From Plantibacter sp. PA-3-X8 (GTDB taxonomy: Bacteria; Actinomycetota; Actinomycetes; Actinomycetales; Microbacteriaceae), in contig NZ_CP033107.1 in the NCBI RefSeq assembly GCF_003856975.1, positions 3,844,001 through 3,908,000 of the forward strand: a stretch of 64,000 bases of DNA, in the 5' to 3' direction. The position numbers were made by a program, and so were the translations under genes. Below the pieces are notes generated by a model. It saw only the letters and a program-made list of their open reading frames with translations. It did not search any database and was not told the origin of the DNA. Each line of letters starts with the position of its first letter. The first letter of the stretch is position 1. Below, in pieces: positions 31,977 through 40,811 of this stretch.

Positions 31977-34870
31977 GTGACGGCGTCGGCCTTCGCCGCA
32001 GCCGCCTTGTTCGCAGCGCGGGTCGCGGCAGCCTTCTTCGCCGCTTCCGAGCGGGCGGTCGACGTGGCCGTCGCGGACTTCGTGGCCGCCGTCTTGGCGG
32101 TCCCCGTCTTCGCCGCGGCGGTCTTCTTGGCCGGAGCCTTCTTCGCGGGTGCCTTCTTCGCGGGAGCCTTGCGACCGGCCTTCGGCTTCGCCGGGCCCTT
32201 CGCGCGCTTGTCCGCGAGGAGCTGGACCGCTCGCTCGAAGTCGACGTCGTCGACCTCCTCGCCACGCGGGATCGTCGCGTTGGTCACGCCGTCGGTCACG
32301 TAGGCGCCGAAGCGGCCGTCCTTGATCTTGATCGGCTTCCCGCTCTCGGGGTCGGCCTCGAACTCCTTGAGGGCGCTCGACGCCTTCCGGGCTCCGTACT
32401 TGGGCTGTGCGAACAGCTCGACGGCACCGGCGAGGTCGACCGCGAAGATGTCGTCCTCGGAGGTGAGCGACCGGGTGTCGGTGCCCTTCTTCAGGTACGG
32501 ACCGTAGCGACCGTTCTGCGCGAGGATCTCCTCGCCCGACTCGGGGTCGGCTCCGACGACGCGAGGCAGGTCGAGGAGCTTGAGCGCGGTCTCGAGGTCG
32601 ATGGTCGCGAGGTCCATCGACTTGAAGAGCGACGCGGTGCGGGGCTTCTCGGCCGCCGCCTTCTTCTTGGCGGGGGCCTTCTTCTTGGCACCCGCAGCAG
32701 GCTCGGTCACCTCGCCGGTCGCCGTGTCGACGGAGAGCTCCGCCTCGGGCTCCGGGTCGACCTCGGTGATGTACGGGCCGAAGCGTCCGTCCTTCGCGAC
32801 GATCTCCTTGCCGGTCGTCGGGTTCACGCCGATGACGCGATCGCCGACGACGGGTGCGTCGATGAGCTCGTGCGCCTTCGCGGGCGTCAGCTCGTCGGGC
32901 GCGAGGTCCTCGGGCAGGTTGACCCGACGCGGCGTCGGTGCTTCCTCTCCCTCGGCCGGCGGCGGACCGTCGGGCGTGACCTCGAGGTACGGGCCGTACT
33001 TGCCGATGCGGAGCGTGACCCCGTCGTCGATGACGATCGAGTTGATGCGGCGGGCGTCGATGTCGCCGAGGTTGTCGATGACCTGACGCAGGCCGCGACC
33101 CGAGTCGTCGCCGAAGTAGAAGCCCTTGAGCCAGTCGACGCGGTCGACCGAGCCGCCGGCGATCCGGTCGAGGTCGTTCTCCATCTCAGCGGTGAAGTCG
33201 TACTCGACGAGTTCCTCGAAGTACTCCTCCAGGAGACGGACGACGCTGAACGCCACCCAGCTGGGGATGAGCGCCTGGCCGCGCTGCGTCACGTAGCCGC
33301 GATCGATGATCGTGGAGATGATCGATGCGAACGTGGACGGTCGCCCGATGCCGAGCTCCTCGAGCCGCTTCACGAGGCTGGCCTCGGTGTAGCGCGGCGG
33401 CGGCGAGGTCTCGTGCCCCTTCGCCTCCGGGTCCTCGATGCCGAGCTGCTGGCCTTCGGTGAGGGGCGGCAACTTCGCCTCGGACGCGTCGTCCTGCGAG
33501 TTGCGGTCCTCGTCCTGACCCTCTTCGTAGGCGGCGAGGAAGCCGCGGAAGGTGATGACGGTACCGGAAGCGGTGAACTCGGCGCGGCCCACGTCGGTCT
33601 TCGACTCGAGCGTGATCGTCGCCGTGGAGCCCTTCGCGTCGGCCATCTGGCTTGCGACGGTGCGCTTCCAGATCAGGTCGTACAGCTTGAAGTCGTTGCC
33701 GCGGAGCGTCGAGGCGAGCGAGGACGGCGTGCGGAAGGTGTCGCCCGAGGGACGGATCGCCTCGTGCGCCTCCTGCGCGTTCTTGCTCTTGCCGCTGTAG
33801 AGGCGAGCCTTGTCGGGCACCGTCTCGGCACCGTAGAGGGCAGCAGCCTGCTTCCGCGCCGCGTCGATCGCCTGCTTGCTCAGCGACGGCGAGTCGGTAC
33901 GCATGTACGTGATGTAACCGTTCTCGTACAGCGACTGCGCGACACTCATCGTCTGGCGAGCGGAGAAGCGGAGCTTGCGACCGGCCTCCTGCTGGAGCGT
34001 GGAGGTCGTGAAGGGAGCCGCCGGCCGGCGGGAGTACGGCTTGGACTCGACGGAGAGGACGGTCGCCTTGGACTGCTCGAGTGCTGCGGCGAGCGCCGTG
34101 GCCCGCTGTTCGTCGAGCGGGACGGCACTGCCCTTGAGCTGTCCGAGGTCGTCGAAGTCGCGGCCGGTGGCGACGCGGTCGCCGTCGAGCCGGACGAGAC
34201 GCGCGGTGAAGGGCGCTCCGGTGGCGTCGGCTTCGGGGAGGAAGCGGGCGATGACGTCCCAGTAGGAGGCGGCGCGGAAGGCGAGGCGCTCGCGCTCCCG
34301 GTCGACGACGAGTCGGGTGGCGGCGGACTGCACGCGTCCGGCGCTCAGTCCGGGGCCGACCTTGCGCCAGAGCACGGGCGAGATCTCGTACCCGTAGAGG
34401 CGGTCGAGGATTCGGCGGGTCTCCTGGGCGTCGACGAGGTCGGTGTCGAGGGGCCGCGTCTTGTCCTTCGCGGCGAGGATGGCGTCCTTGGTGATCTCGT
34501 GGAAGACCATGCGGCTGACGGGGACCTTGGGCTGCAGGACCTGCAGGAGGTGCCACGCGATGGCCTCGCCTTCGCGGTCCTCATCAGTCGCGAGGAGGAG
34601 TTCGTCGGCGTTCTTGAGCGCGCGCTTGAGGTCCGCGACGGTCTTCTTCTTCGCGTCGGAGACGACGTAGTACGGCTCGAAGCCGTTGTCGACGTCGACC
34701 GAGAACTTGCCGAGCGAGCCCTTCTTGAGCTCGGCGGGAAGGTTCTTCGGCTCGATGAGGTCGCGGATGTGACCGACCGAGGACAGCACCTCGTAGTCGT
34801 CACCGAGATATCCGGCGATCGACTTCATCTTGGTCGGTGACTCTACGATCACGAGTTTCTTGCCTGCCAC
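31973..34870 (-). CDS. topA: DNA topoisomerase I
   Basis: A 965-residue type IA topoisomerase that relaxes negative supercoils. The TOPRIM domain is at the N-terminus (KKLVIVESPTKMKSIAGYL, with D-x-D-x-E in DEDREGEA), and the active tyrosine is in YITYMRTDS near residue 310. The C-terminal third has four or so repeated topoisomerase units (GRFGPYITE, GRYGPYLKK, GRFGAYVTD), ending in a lysine/alanine-rich tail of KAPAKK repeats, usual in actinobacteria and involved in DNA binding. The GTG start after AAGGAG was chosen; the frame is open 55 codons further but without a ribosome site. Confidence 0.96.
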   Translation of the reverse strand: MAGKKLVIVESPTKMKSIAGYLGDDYEVLSSVGHIRDLIEPKNLPAELKKGSLGKFSVDVDNGFEPYYVVSDAKKKTVADLKRALKNADELLLATDEDREGEAIAWHLLQVLQPKVPVSRMVFHEITKDAILAAKDKTRPLDTDLVDAQETRRILDRLYGYEISPVLWRKVGPGLSAGRVQSAATRLVVDRERERLAFRAASYWDVIARFLPEADATGAPFTARLVRLDGDRVATGRDFDDLGQLKGSAVPLDEQRATALAAALEQSKATVLSVESKPYSRRPAAPFTTSTLQQEAGRKLRFSARQTMSVAQSLYENGYITYMRTDSPSLSKQAIDAARKQAAALYGAETVPDKARLYSGKSKNAQEAHEAIRPSGDTFRTPSSLASTLRGNDFKLYDLIWKRTVASQMADAKGSTATITLESKTDVGRAEFTASGTVITFRGFLAAYEEGQDEDRNSQDDASEAKLPPLTEGQQLGIEDPEAKGHETSPPPRYTEASLVKRLEELGIGRPSTFASIISTIIDRGYVTQRGQALIPSWVAFSVVRLLEEYFEELVEYDFTAEMENDLDRIAGGSVDRVDWLKGFYFGDDSGRGLRQVIDNLGDIDARRINSIVIDDGVTLRIGKYGPYLEVTPDGPPPAEGEEAPTPRRVNLPEDLAPDELTPAKAHELIDAPVVGDRVIGVNPTTGKEIVAKDGRFGPYITEVDPEPEAELSVDTATGEVTEPAAGAKKKAPAKKKAAAEKPRTASLFKSMDLATIDLETALKLLDLPRVVGADPESGEEILAQNGRYGPYLKKGTDTRSLTSEDDIFAVDLAGAVELFAQPKYGARKASSALKEFEADPESGKPIKIKDGRFGAYVTDGVTNATIPRGEEVDDVDFERAVQLLADKRAKGPAKPKAGRKAPAKKAPAKKAPAKKTAAAKTGTAKTAATKSATATSTARSEAAKKAAATRAANKAAAAKADAVT

Positions 34871-34980
34871 GAGGCTCCTTCCATCAGGCACACCATACAC
34901 ACGTGCACAGCAGGCTTGTCCAATCGTGGGGCGGCCACGCGCGTGTCCATCCCCTTGCGTTCTGCGGCGTTCGGAGCAGA

Positions 34981-35235
34981 ATGTCTGCCATGAGTACCCA
35001 GACGAGTTACACCGTGAAGTTGACCGACGGTCCACTGGAGGGCAAGACGATCAGCGCCCGACTCAGCGACCACGGATCACCGACGCCCACCGTCGACGTG
35101 CCGAGCGGCACCGCCGGCAAGGTCTACCGGTACGCCCGGACGACCGGCGAGGAGTACGACCACTCCGGTGCCCCGAGCGCCGTCGACTACCGCTTCCTGG
35201 AGGCGGTCTTCACGACCGACTCCGGTCAGGGCTGA
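34981..35235 (+). CDS. Small conserved hypothetical protein
   Basis: An 84-residue acidic, soluble protein starting MSAMSTQTSYTVKLTDGPLE with a beta-rich pattern (GKTISARLSDHG, GKVYRYARTTGEEYD). GGAG lies five bases before the ATG; a second ATG three codons on is an alternative. It is divergent from topA with 110 bases between. No domain was recognised and no function is proposed. It converges on the tad pilus genes, with a hairpin between them. Confidence 0.7.
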   Translation: MSAMSTQTSYTVKLTDGPLEGKTISARLSDHGSPTPTVDVPSGTAGKVYRYARTTGEEYDHSGAPSAVDYRFLEAVFTTDSGQG

Positions 35236-35243
35236 CCGATCGC

Positions 35244-35269
35244 ACCGCTACCTCTTAATAGGTGGCGGT
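35244..35269. terminator. Bidirectional terminator hairpin
   Basis: Stem ACCGCTACCT with AGGTGGCGGT (one G-T pair) and loop CTTAAT, between the convergent small-protein gene and the tad operon. It overlaps the last codons of the tad gene. Confidence 0.6.
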
Positions 35270-35677
35270 CACGGGCACCCCGACGACTGCGCCGGACGCC
35301 TCCGGAGGAGGTCCGGCTCTCGCAGCGACCGTGATGGCGCCGAAGGCCGTGTCGACAGTGGCGTCGACGAGGACGGTGACGCCCTCCACACTGCAGGTGC
35401 CGAGCGACGCGTCATTGCGCGCCGCGACCATGCGAGCAGTTTCGCAGGGGAAGCCTGGGAGACGGCCGGACGCGGTGTCGGCTGCCGCCAACGCGGCTGC
35501 GTCGGCCGCGTTGGCCGCTCGCTGATGAGCGGCGAACAGCGTCACGACGGGCAGACTCGCCAGGAGGACGGCGACCAGGGCGCCGAGGATGCCTGCCGCG
35601 AGAACCGACCCGGCCCCGCTCTCCTCCTGGATCCCGTCCTTCGCGTGGAGGACCAGGAGGCGCCACCTCACGCTCAT
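35255..35677 (-). CDS. TadE/TadG-like protein (Rv3654c type)
   Basis: A 140-residue membrane-anchored protein. One hydrophobic segment (VLAAGILGALVAVLLASLPV, about residues 25-44) follows a Gly/Ala-rich EESGAGSVLAAG start, and the AANAADAAALAAADTASGR helix after it is the signature of helicase/secretion-neighbourhood TadE-like proteins in actinobacteria. Two cysteine pairs follow. It is the last gene of the tad series, and its ATG overlaps the TadE stop. It probably is a minor pseudopilin or assembly factor. Confidence 0.78.
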   Translation of the reverse strand: MSVRWRLLVLHAKDGIQEESGAGSVLAAGILGALVAVLLASLPVVTLFAAHQRAANAADAAALAAADTASGRLPGFPCETARMVAARNDASLGTCSVEGVTVLVDATVDTAFGAITVAARAGPPPEASGAVVGVPVTATY

Positions 35678-36027
35678 CGGCCGCCGCCCATGGCGCACGA
35701 GGATGCCGACACCGGGACGACGCCGGCCAGGCCGGATCCGCCCACCGCGTCGACGCGCACGCAGACGAGGTCGCCCTCCACGCCGCTCGTCATGGTCGCC
35801 CCTGGGAGGACGCGCGCGACCCGACCCGCCGCGGTCCCGGCGTCGTCGCCTCGCCCCAGGCTCCGGGCGGCGTCCGCCGCCGCGTCGGTCGCGCGGAGCT
35901 GGGTCAGGCCGACCTGCACCGCGGAGAGCCCCATCGCCAGCACGAGGACGACGGCAGGGACGACGACCGCGAACTCCGCCGTCACGGCCCCGTCCTCCGA
36001 ACGGCATGTCGGAACCTTCAGCCGCAC
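35674..36027 (-). CDS. TadE-like pilus assembly protein
   Basis: A 117-residue protein with the type IV pilin-like start EDGAVTAEFAVVVPAVVLVL: a Glu five residues into the hydrophobic helix, as in TadE minor pseudopilins. The remainder is a small extracellular domain with two cysteines. The start is GTG with a weak ribosome site. It sits between the DUF4244 pilin-like gene and the TadG-like gene and belongs to the Flp/tad pilus system. Confidence 0.8.
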   Translation of the reverse strand: MRLKVPTCRSEDGAVTAEFAVVVPAVVLVLAMGLSAVQVGLTQLRATDAAADAARSLGRGDDAGTAAGRVARVLPGATMTSGVEGDLVCVRVDAVGGSGLAGVVPVSASSCAMGGGR

Positions 36028-36030
36028 GAC

Positions 36031-36243
36031 TCAACCGTTCGCCGTCAGGGCTCGTCGGATGAGGTCGGTGAGGATGCCCCGCACCTCGTCTCCGCGGAGG
36101 ATGGCGACGAGGAGTCCTGCGAACCCGACGGCCGCCATCGTGGCCACCGCGTACTCCGCCGTGGCGGATCCCCGTTCGTCCTGCAGGACGCGCCGCACCT
36201 CGCGCGTGACACGCTGCTCGACTCGACGACCGATCGTGATCAT
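36031..36243 (-). CDS. DUF4244 Flp-type pilin-like protein
   Basis: A 70-residue protein of the DUF4244 family, the actinobacterial counterpart of Flp pilin. The motif DERGSATAEYAVATMAAVGF holds the G-x-x-x-x-E-Y processing region and a single hydrophobic helix that would pack in the filament. The ATG follows GGAAGGA. It should be processed by a prepilin peptidase, which is not in the window. Confidence 0.82.
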   Translation of the reverse strand: MITIGRRVEQRVTREVRRVLQDERGSATAEYAVATMAAVGFAGLLVAILRGDEVRGILTDLIRRALTANG

Positions 36244-36418
36244 GATGTTCCTTCCCCGCACCGGAGTGCTGCGCTCGTGGCACGAACACCTCCATGTTCG
36301 GCGAACACGTCCAGCGACGCGCGGGCGGAGCCGACGACGGCGACAGGCCGGGTCGACAGGTCGGTTGTGGAGCGAACTCGCCTTGCACCCAGCGGCTATT
36401 CATGCTTGAGTAATAGTC

Positions 36419-36769
36419 ATGGATGAACAGTTGGCGGCACGCGACTCGCAACTCCTCCGGGGCGTGTTGCCGATGCTCATCCTGTCCACCGTGCACCGCG
36501 GCGAGACCTACGGGTACGAGCTCGTCGAACGACTCCGAGCCCTCGGCCTGGCCGACCTGGCGACCGGCGTCGTGTATCCGGTCCTCAGCCGGTTCGAACG
36601 AGACGGACTGGTGACCGCACATCGGGTCGCCTCCTCGGGCGGCCCAGCACGGAAGTACTACGCGATCACCGAACGAGGAGACGCGGCGAGGCTCGACGCC
36701 ATCGCCCGTTGGAGGGCGATGACCGACATCGCCGAACGAGGAATCGACCCTGAAGGAGCATCAGCATGA
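36419..36769 (+). CDS. PadR-family transcriptional regulator
   Basis: A 116-residue winged-helix regulator with the PadR pattern: LLRGVLPMLILSTVHRGETY, then GYELVERL, then GVVYPVLSRFERDGLV and the wing GGPARKYYAITERG. It is followed by a membrane gene that it overlaps by four bases. PadR/HAAS pairs are usually self-contained units in which the regulator represses its own operon. It lies on the plus strand inside the otherwise minus-strand tad locus. Confidence 0.9.
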   Translation: MDEQLAARDSQLLRGVLPMLILSTVHRGETYGYELVERLRALGLADLATGVVYPVLSRFERDGLVTAHRVASSGGPARKYYAITERGDAARLDAIARWRAMTDIAERGIDPEGASA

Positions 36770-37329
36770 TCGATCAGAAGCGCCCCACAGCGGACGACCT
36801 GCTCGCCGAGCGCGCTGCACGCGGACTGAGCCTCGCGGACCGCTGGCGACGTGACTCGTACCTGCAGCGCCTCGACTGGCACCTCGAGGCCGTGGTCACG
36901 GGGCGGGAACGCCGCTCGATCATCCGGTCGCTCCGAGACGAACTCTCGGTCGATCAGCGACTGATGACGATCGCCCTGGCCGACCTCGGCTCACCACGCG
37001 CCCTGGCCACCCGCTACGCCGACGACCCGGCCCGCTTGCGACCGACCTGGTCGATCGGGATCATCTGGGGCGGCGTCGCCATCCTCGCCTACTGGTTCTC
37101 GTTCGCCCTGTTCACCCTCGGGATGCTCGCGGTGGTCGAGCAGTCGACGCTCGATGAGGCGCACGCACGGTTCTTCTTCGTCGACGTACTCGCCTTCGCC
37201 AACGAGGACGGCATCGGCGTTGGCTGGTCCGGCGACGTCGCGTGGATCCTCGTGCCGATCGTGATCATCGCCGTCGCCGTGCTCATCGGAGCACGCTGCT
37301 GGCGCGCACTCCCACGCTCCCGCGGCTGA
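36766..37329 (+). CDS. HAAS-domain membrane protein
   Basis: A 187-residue protein. The N-terminal 80 residues are helical and match HAAS-type domains linked with PadR regulators (YLQRLDWHLEAVVTGRERRS, IIRSLRDEL, ALADLGSPRALATRYA). Two to three hydrophobic segments follow (IIWGGVAILAYWFSFALFTL and VAWILVPIVIIAVAVLIGA). It is coupled to the PadR gene by an ATGA overlap. Family members often act with a partner in envelope stress or signalling; no specific role is claimed. Confidence 0.8.
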   Translation: MIDQKRPTADDLLAERAARGLSLADRWRRDSYLQRLDWHLEAVVTGRERRSIIRSLRDELSVDQRLMTIALADLGSPRALATRYADDPARLRPTWSIGIIWGGVAILAYWFSFALFTLGMLAVVEQSTLDEAHARFFFVDVLAFANEDGIGVGWSGDVAWILVPIVIIAVAVLIGARCWRALPRSRG

Positions 37330-37374
37330 AGCAGTCCCGCGACGGAAGCAGGCAGTTCGGCGTCGACCGGATCG

Positions 37375-38439
37375 TCAGAACCCGAGCGTCGTCGAGGTGA
37401 TGACGCTGAGGAGGAGCGGAGCCACACCGACGAGAAGGAAGGCCGGCAGGATGCAGACCCCGAGCGGGATCATGAGGCGGGTCGCGAGGATCGCTGCAGC
37501 CCGCTCGCCATCGGACCGCGCCTGATCACGCTGCTGCTCCGCCTCGCTACGCAGCAGCTCACCGGCGGGGATGCCCGCCCTGGCCGACAGGGCGAGGACG
37601 CTCGTGATCGTGGCACCGTCGTAGGGGACGGCGAACCGCTCGCACGCTTCCTCGACGATCGACCGGGCCGCCGGCGCCGCTCCCCCACCCGCCATCGCCA
37701 CCGCGACGAGGTCGAGTGACAACCCCGGTGCGGGGTCGCGCCTGGCCGCCCGTGCACTGAGCGCCGAACTCCAGCGCGCGCCGAGGATGAGGAACGCCAC
37801 ACCGGCCGCGAGACAGCAGAGCCCAGGAGGCGTTGCGAAGAGCGTCCGCAGCGTGTCGAAGCCGAGGGCCATCCCGAGGAGGACGGCGACGAGCGGCAAC
37901 CAGAGCACCAGCCTCGCGGTCGCGGACGGCCCGGCGAGCGCCGTGCCGACATCCCGACCGATGCGGTCCAACTCGCGCAGCGACCCGGCGAGGTCCCGCA
38001 GACAGACACCGAGTGGTGCGCCGCTGATCGCAGCGACCTGCCAAGCGGCGGCCAGGCCCGCCCAGGCCGTCCGGGCGCCAGCACCCGGCTCCTGATCAGC
38101 GATGGCGGCGATCGCCGCCGGCAGGTCGCCCCCGTGCACTGCAGCGTCGGCCACCGCTGACAGCACCGCCGCGTCGGCTCGATGATCGCTCGTCGGGCCG
38201 GTTTCATCGTCCGGTTCATCGGTCGCGAGGCCGTCGGACACCGTCGCGGATCGGGTCCGCGCATCGGCGTCCGCTTCCAGGGCGAGATGCCTCCAGGCGC
38301 TGCCGGGTGCGACGCCGGCACCCAGCAGCACGGCCAGACGACGCGTGGTGCGCGCCACGCGGGCGGGACCGTCGTCGTCGGGTGGGGCCGCACCGGGAAG
38401 CGCGGCGGGCACCCGCCGCAGGACCCGTAGCCGGGTCAC
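37375..38439 (-). CDS. TadB/TadC-like type II/IV secretion F protein
   Basis: A 354-residue inner-membrane platform protein of the tad pilus. The N-terminal third holds the signature RRLAVLLGAGVAPGSAWRHL, the middle has two hydrophobic segments (VLWLPLVAVLLGMALG and LCCLAAGVAFLILGA), and the C-terminal GspF-like part reads LSARAGIPAGELLRSEAEQQ, ending in one helix (IPLGVCILPAFLLVGVAPLL). Where many tad loci have separate TadB and TadC, only this one gene is seen. Its GTG overlaps the TadA stop by four bases. Confidence 0.82.
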   Translation of the reverse strand: MTRLRVLRRVPAALPGAAPPDDDGPARVARTTRRLAVLLGAGVAPGSAWRHLALEADADARTRSATVSDGLATDEPDDETGPTSDHRADAAVLSAVADAAVHGGDLPAAIAAIADQEPGAGARTAWAGLAAAWQVAAISGAPLGVCLRDLAGSLRELDRIGRDVGTALAGPSATARLVLWLPLVAVLLGMALGFDTLRTLFATPPGLCCLAAGVAFLILGARWSSALSARAARRDPAPGLSLDLVAVAMAGGGAAPAARSIVEEACERFAVPYDGATITSVLALSARAGIPAGELLRSEAEQQRDQARSDGERAAAILATRLMIPLGVCILPAFLLVGVAPLLLSVITSTTLGF

Positions 38440-39470
38440 GGCAACTCCTTGACCGAGAGGCGGTCGTGTTCGTCGATCAGGAGACGGCCGACGGCGACCA
38501 CCTGCCGTCCGACGGGAAGTCGCGCCAGGTGCACGATGAGTCCGATGGCACTCGTCGCCTGACGGGCGACGGCCTCCTGACTCATGCCGGCGAGCGCACC
38601 GAGCGCCTCCAATCGGGCGGGAACGTCGGTCACGGAGTTCGCATGGAGGGTGCCGGCACCGCCGTCGTGCCCGGTGTTGAGCGCCGACAGCAGCTCGCGC
38701 ACCTCGGGCCCCCGGCACTCGCCGAGCACGAGCCGGTCGGGGCGCATGCGGAGGGCCTCGCGCAGCAGGCGCTCGAGGTCGATGCCGCCGGCCCCCTCCA
38801 GGTTGGCCTGGCGCGACTGCAGCGCGACGACATGGGGATGGAGGATCCGCAGCTCCGCGACGTCCTCGATCACGACGAGCCGCTCGGCGGGCGAGGCGAG
38901 GCCGAGCAGTGCGCCGAGCAGCGTCGTCTTCCCGGAGCCACCCGCACCGGTGATGAGGATGTTCGTCCGGGCCGCGACGGCGTCGCGCAGCAGCTCGGCG
39001 ACCGCCGCAGGGAACATCCCGGCGGTCTGCAACGCCTCGAACCCCAGCGCTTCGTCCCGCGGCACCCGGATGGACAGGAGCGTCCCCCGCGTCGACACCG
39101 GCGGTAACACCACGTGGACCCGCACCCCGTCCTGCAGACGCACGTCGACGCACGGCGTCGCCTCGTCGACATGCCGCCCGCCTCTCGCCACCAGGCGGAC
39201 CGCGAGCGCACGGATGGTCGCCTCGTCTGAGCGCCACCCCGCCTCGCGGACGAGCCCGGCACCGTGGTCGAGCCAGAGGCCGGACGAGCCGTTGACGAAG
39301 AGGTCGGTGACCCCCGGATCGGCGAGGTAGGGAGCAAGAGCCCCGAAGTCGGCGAGCGCCGTGACCCCGCGCGACTCGCCCGCACGCGCGGGTTCGGCGT
39401 CGACCGCCGCTTCCGGTGGGTCAGGCGGAGCGGCGTCGGGCGGGACGGAGACGACGAAGCGATCGGGCAT
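38436..39470 (-). CDS. tadA: TadA/CpaF-type pilus assembly ATPase
   Basis: A secretion ATPase of about 344 residues. The N-terminal domain has DFGALAPYLADPGVTDLFVN, and the ATPase domain has Walker A ITGAGGSGKTTLLGALLG, the Asp/Glu box VIEDVAEL, and Walker B VLGECRGPEVRELLSALNTG followed by GGAGTLHANS with the His box. It powers assembly of a Flp-type pilus. The start at MPDRFVVS is a choice among weak options; the frame is open 21 codons further. It is the first gene of the tad operon. Confidence 0.87.
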   Translation of the reverse strand: MPDRFVVSVPPDAAPPDPPEAAVDAEPARAGESRGVTALADFGALAPYLADPGVTDLFVNGSSGLWLDHGAGLVREAGWRSDEATIRALAVRLVARGGRHVDEATPCVDVRLQDGVRVHVVLPPVSTRGTLLSIRVPRDEALGFEALQTAGMFPAAVAELLRDAVAARTNILITGAGGSGKTTLLGALLGLASPAERLVVIEDVAELRILHPHVVALQSRQANLEGAGGIDLERLLREALRMRPDRLVLGECRGPEVRELLSALNTGHDGGAGTLHANSVTDVPARLEALGALAGMSQEAVARQATSAIGLIVHLARLPVGRQVVAVGRLLIDEHDRLSVKELP

Positions 39471-39581
39471 GTGGCGAGCGTAGAAGCGCCGGCTCGAGCC
39501 GCGAGGCTCGGGGCGCGGATCCCGCAACCTCACGCATCGGACCCCGGTTGTGGAGCGACGTCACGCGGACATCGACCCGTC

Positions 39582-40661
39582 TCAGCGGCCGATCGTCGAA
39601 GCGCGGATGACGAGGTCCGCACCGATCACCGGGGCGGGTGCCACCGTCCGGCCCTCGATCCGGGCGAGGAGTTGCTCGGCGCCTGCGCGACCGAGCGCCT
39701 CGCCGGGCAACCGCACACTCGTCAACGGCGGGTCGCTCACCACCGACGACGCCAGGTCGTCGAACCCGACCACCGCGAGCTCCCCCGGCACCGGCATGCC
39801 CATCGCCCGCGCCGACTGCAGCACCCCGTACGCGTGCGTGTCGGTTGCGCAGACCAGCGCGGTCACCCCGGCGTCGCGCCACCGCGGCCAGCTGTCGACG
39901 AACGCCGCGGCCGCCGCTTCGAGGTCGATGATGCTCTCCGCGCGATCGTCCGCATGCACCCGCATCCCGCGCACGGCGGCCTCACGCTCGAGCAGCAGTC
40001 GACGCAGGAGGAACGTGTCCGTCGCCGTCCGCCCACCGAGGTACCCGAGTTGACGGTGACCCAGGACGTGGAGGTGGTCGAGGAGCGCGCGAACACCGCC
40101 GAGGAGGTCGAAGTCGACGGAGACGGCACGTCGGTCGGCGGAGACGGCACCGGACGCGGCCTCCGCCGTGGTCGTCGGGAGGCGGGGTGCGTCGAGCAAC
40201 ACGAGCGCGGTGTCGAGCCGGAGCTCCTCCAGGAATGCCTCACTCGGCGCGTCGACCACGACCCCGGCCGGTCGGAGGGCCGCCAATCGGCCGAGCGCGG
40301 CCGCCGTGGGCACGTCGCCCTCCCCGGTCACCGAAACGAGCAGCTGGTACGCGTCGCCGAGGCCTGCCCTGAGCCCGCGGATCACCGCACCGAAGTAGGG
40401 GTTCGACGCATCCGGCGTCACGAAGACGACCAGGTTGCTCGAGCCGCTCGCGAGTGCCCGCGCGGCGTGGTCGGCGACGTAGCCGAGCTCGGCGATCGCC
40501 TGGCGCACCCGTTCGGCGTTCTGCGCCGACACATGCCCCGCATCCTTGCCGTTGGCGACGAGCGACACGGTCGCGACCGACGTCCCGGCCCGCTCCGCCA
40601 CCATCGCCGCGGTGACCCGACGGGCGGCGCGTGGCTGGGGATCGTTCGGTTCGAGGGGCAC
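39582..40661 (-). CDS. LacI-family transcriptional regulator
   Basis: A 359-residue repressor. The LacI helix-turn-helix (TAAMVAERAGTSVATVSLVA, hinge region ARALAS) is at about residues 17-65, followed by a periplasmic-binding-protein-like effector domain (NLVVFVTPDASNPYFGAVIR, VVGFDDLASS). It is divergent from a nucleoside hydrolase/MFS/ribokinase operon. Two AAGCGCTT palindromes of the LacI type lie between, so it very likely represses that operon and itself, with a nucleoside or ribose as inducer. The start is a GTG; the frame is open far upstream through the neighbouring operon, which is a codon-bias artefact. Confidence 0.9.
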   Translation of the reverse strand: MPLEPNDPQPRAARRVTAAMVAERAGTSVATVSLVANGKDAGHVSAQNAERVRQAIAELGYVADHAARALASGSSNLVVFVTPDASNPYFGAVIRGLRAGLGDAYQLLVSVTGEGDVPTAAALGRLAALRPAGVVVDAPSEAFLEELRLDTALVLLDAPRLPTTTAEAASGAVSADRRAVSVDFDLLGGVRALLDHLHVLGHRQLGYLGGRTATDTFLLRRLLLEREAAVRGMRVHADDRAESIIDLEAAAAAFVDSWPRWRDAGVTALVCATDTHAYGVLQSARAMGMPVPGELAVVGFDDLASSVVSDPPLTSVRLPGEALGRAGAEQLLARIEGRTVAPAPVIGADLVIRASTIGR

Positions 40662-40718
40662 CCGTCGATCGTATCGGCGCCGTGGAACCCTGAGCCGAAC
40701 GACCCGGTTTGGCGAACC

Positions 40719-40765
40719 TAAAGCGCTTGACGTAGGCTGCTCCCGGCGGACCTGAAGCGCTTTAC
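40719..40765. promoter_or_regulatory. Paired LacI-type operators
   Basis: TAAAGCGCTTGA (40719-40730) and TGAAGCGCTTTA (40753-40764) share the palindromic core AAGCGCTT; centres are 34 bases apart and the flanks are in mirror orientation. A TTGACG that could serve as a -35 box for the rightward operon overlaps the first. The arrangement suits one repressor tetramer or two dimers controlling both divergent promoters. Confidence 0.75.
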
Positions 40766-40811
40766 GTGCCGTGTCACCCGCTTCCCCAGCACCCCAACGA
40801 TGTGGAGAACC

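Noticed and set aside
32870..34840. 656-codon plus-strand frame opposite topA
   Set aside because: It is a compositional shadow of topA, whose TOPRIM and YMRTDS motifs are unambiguous.
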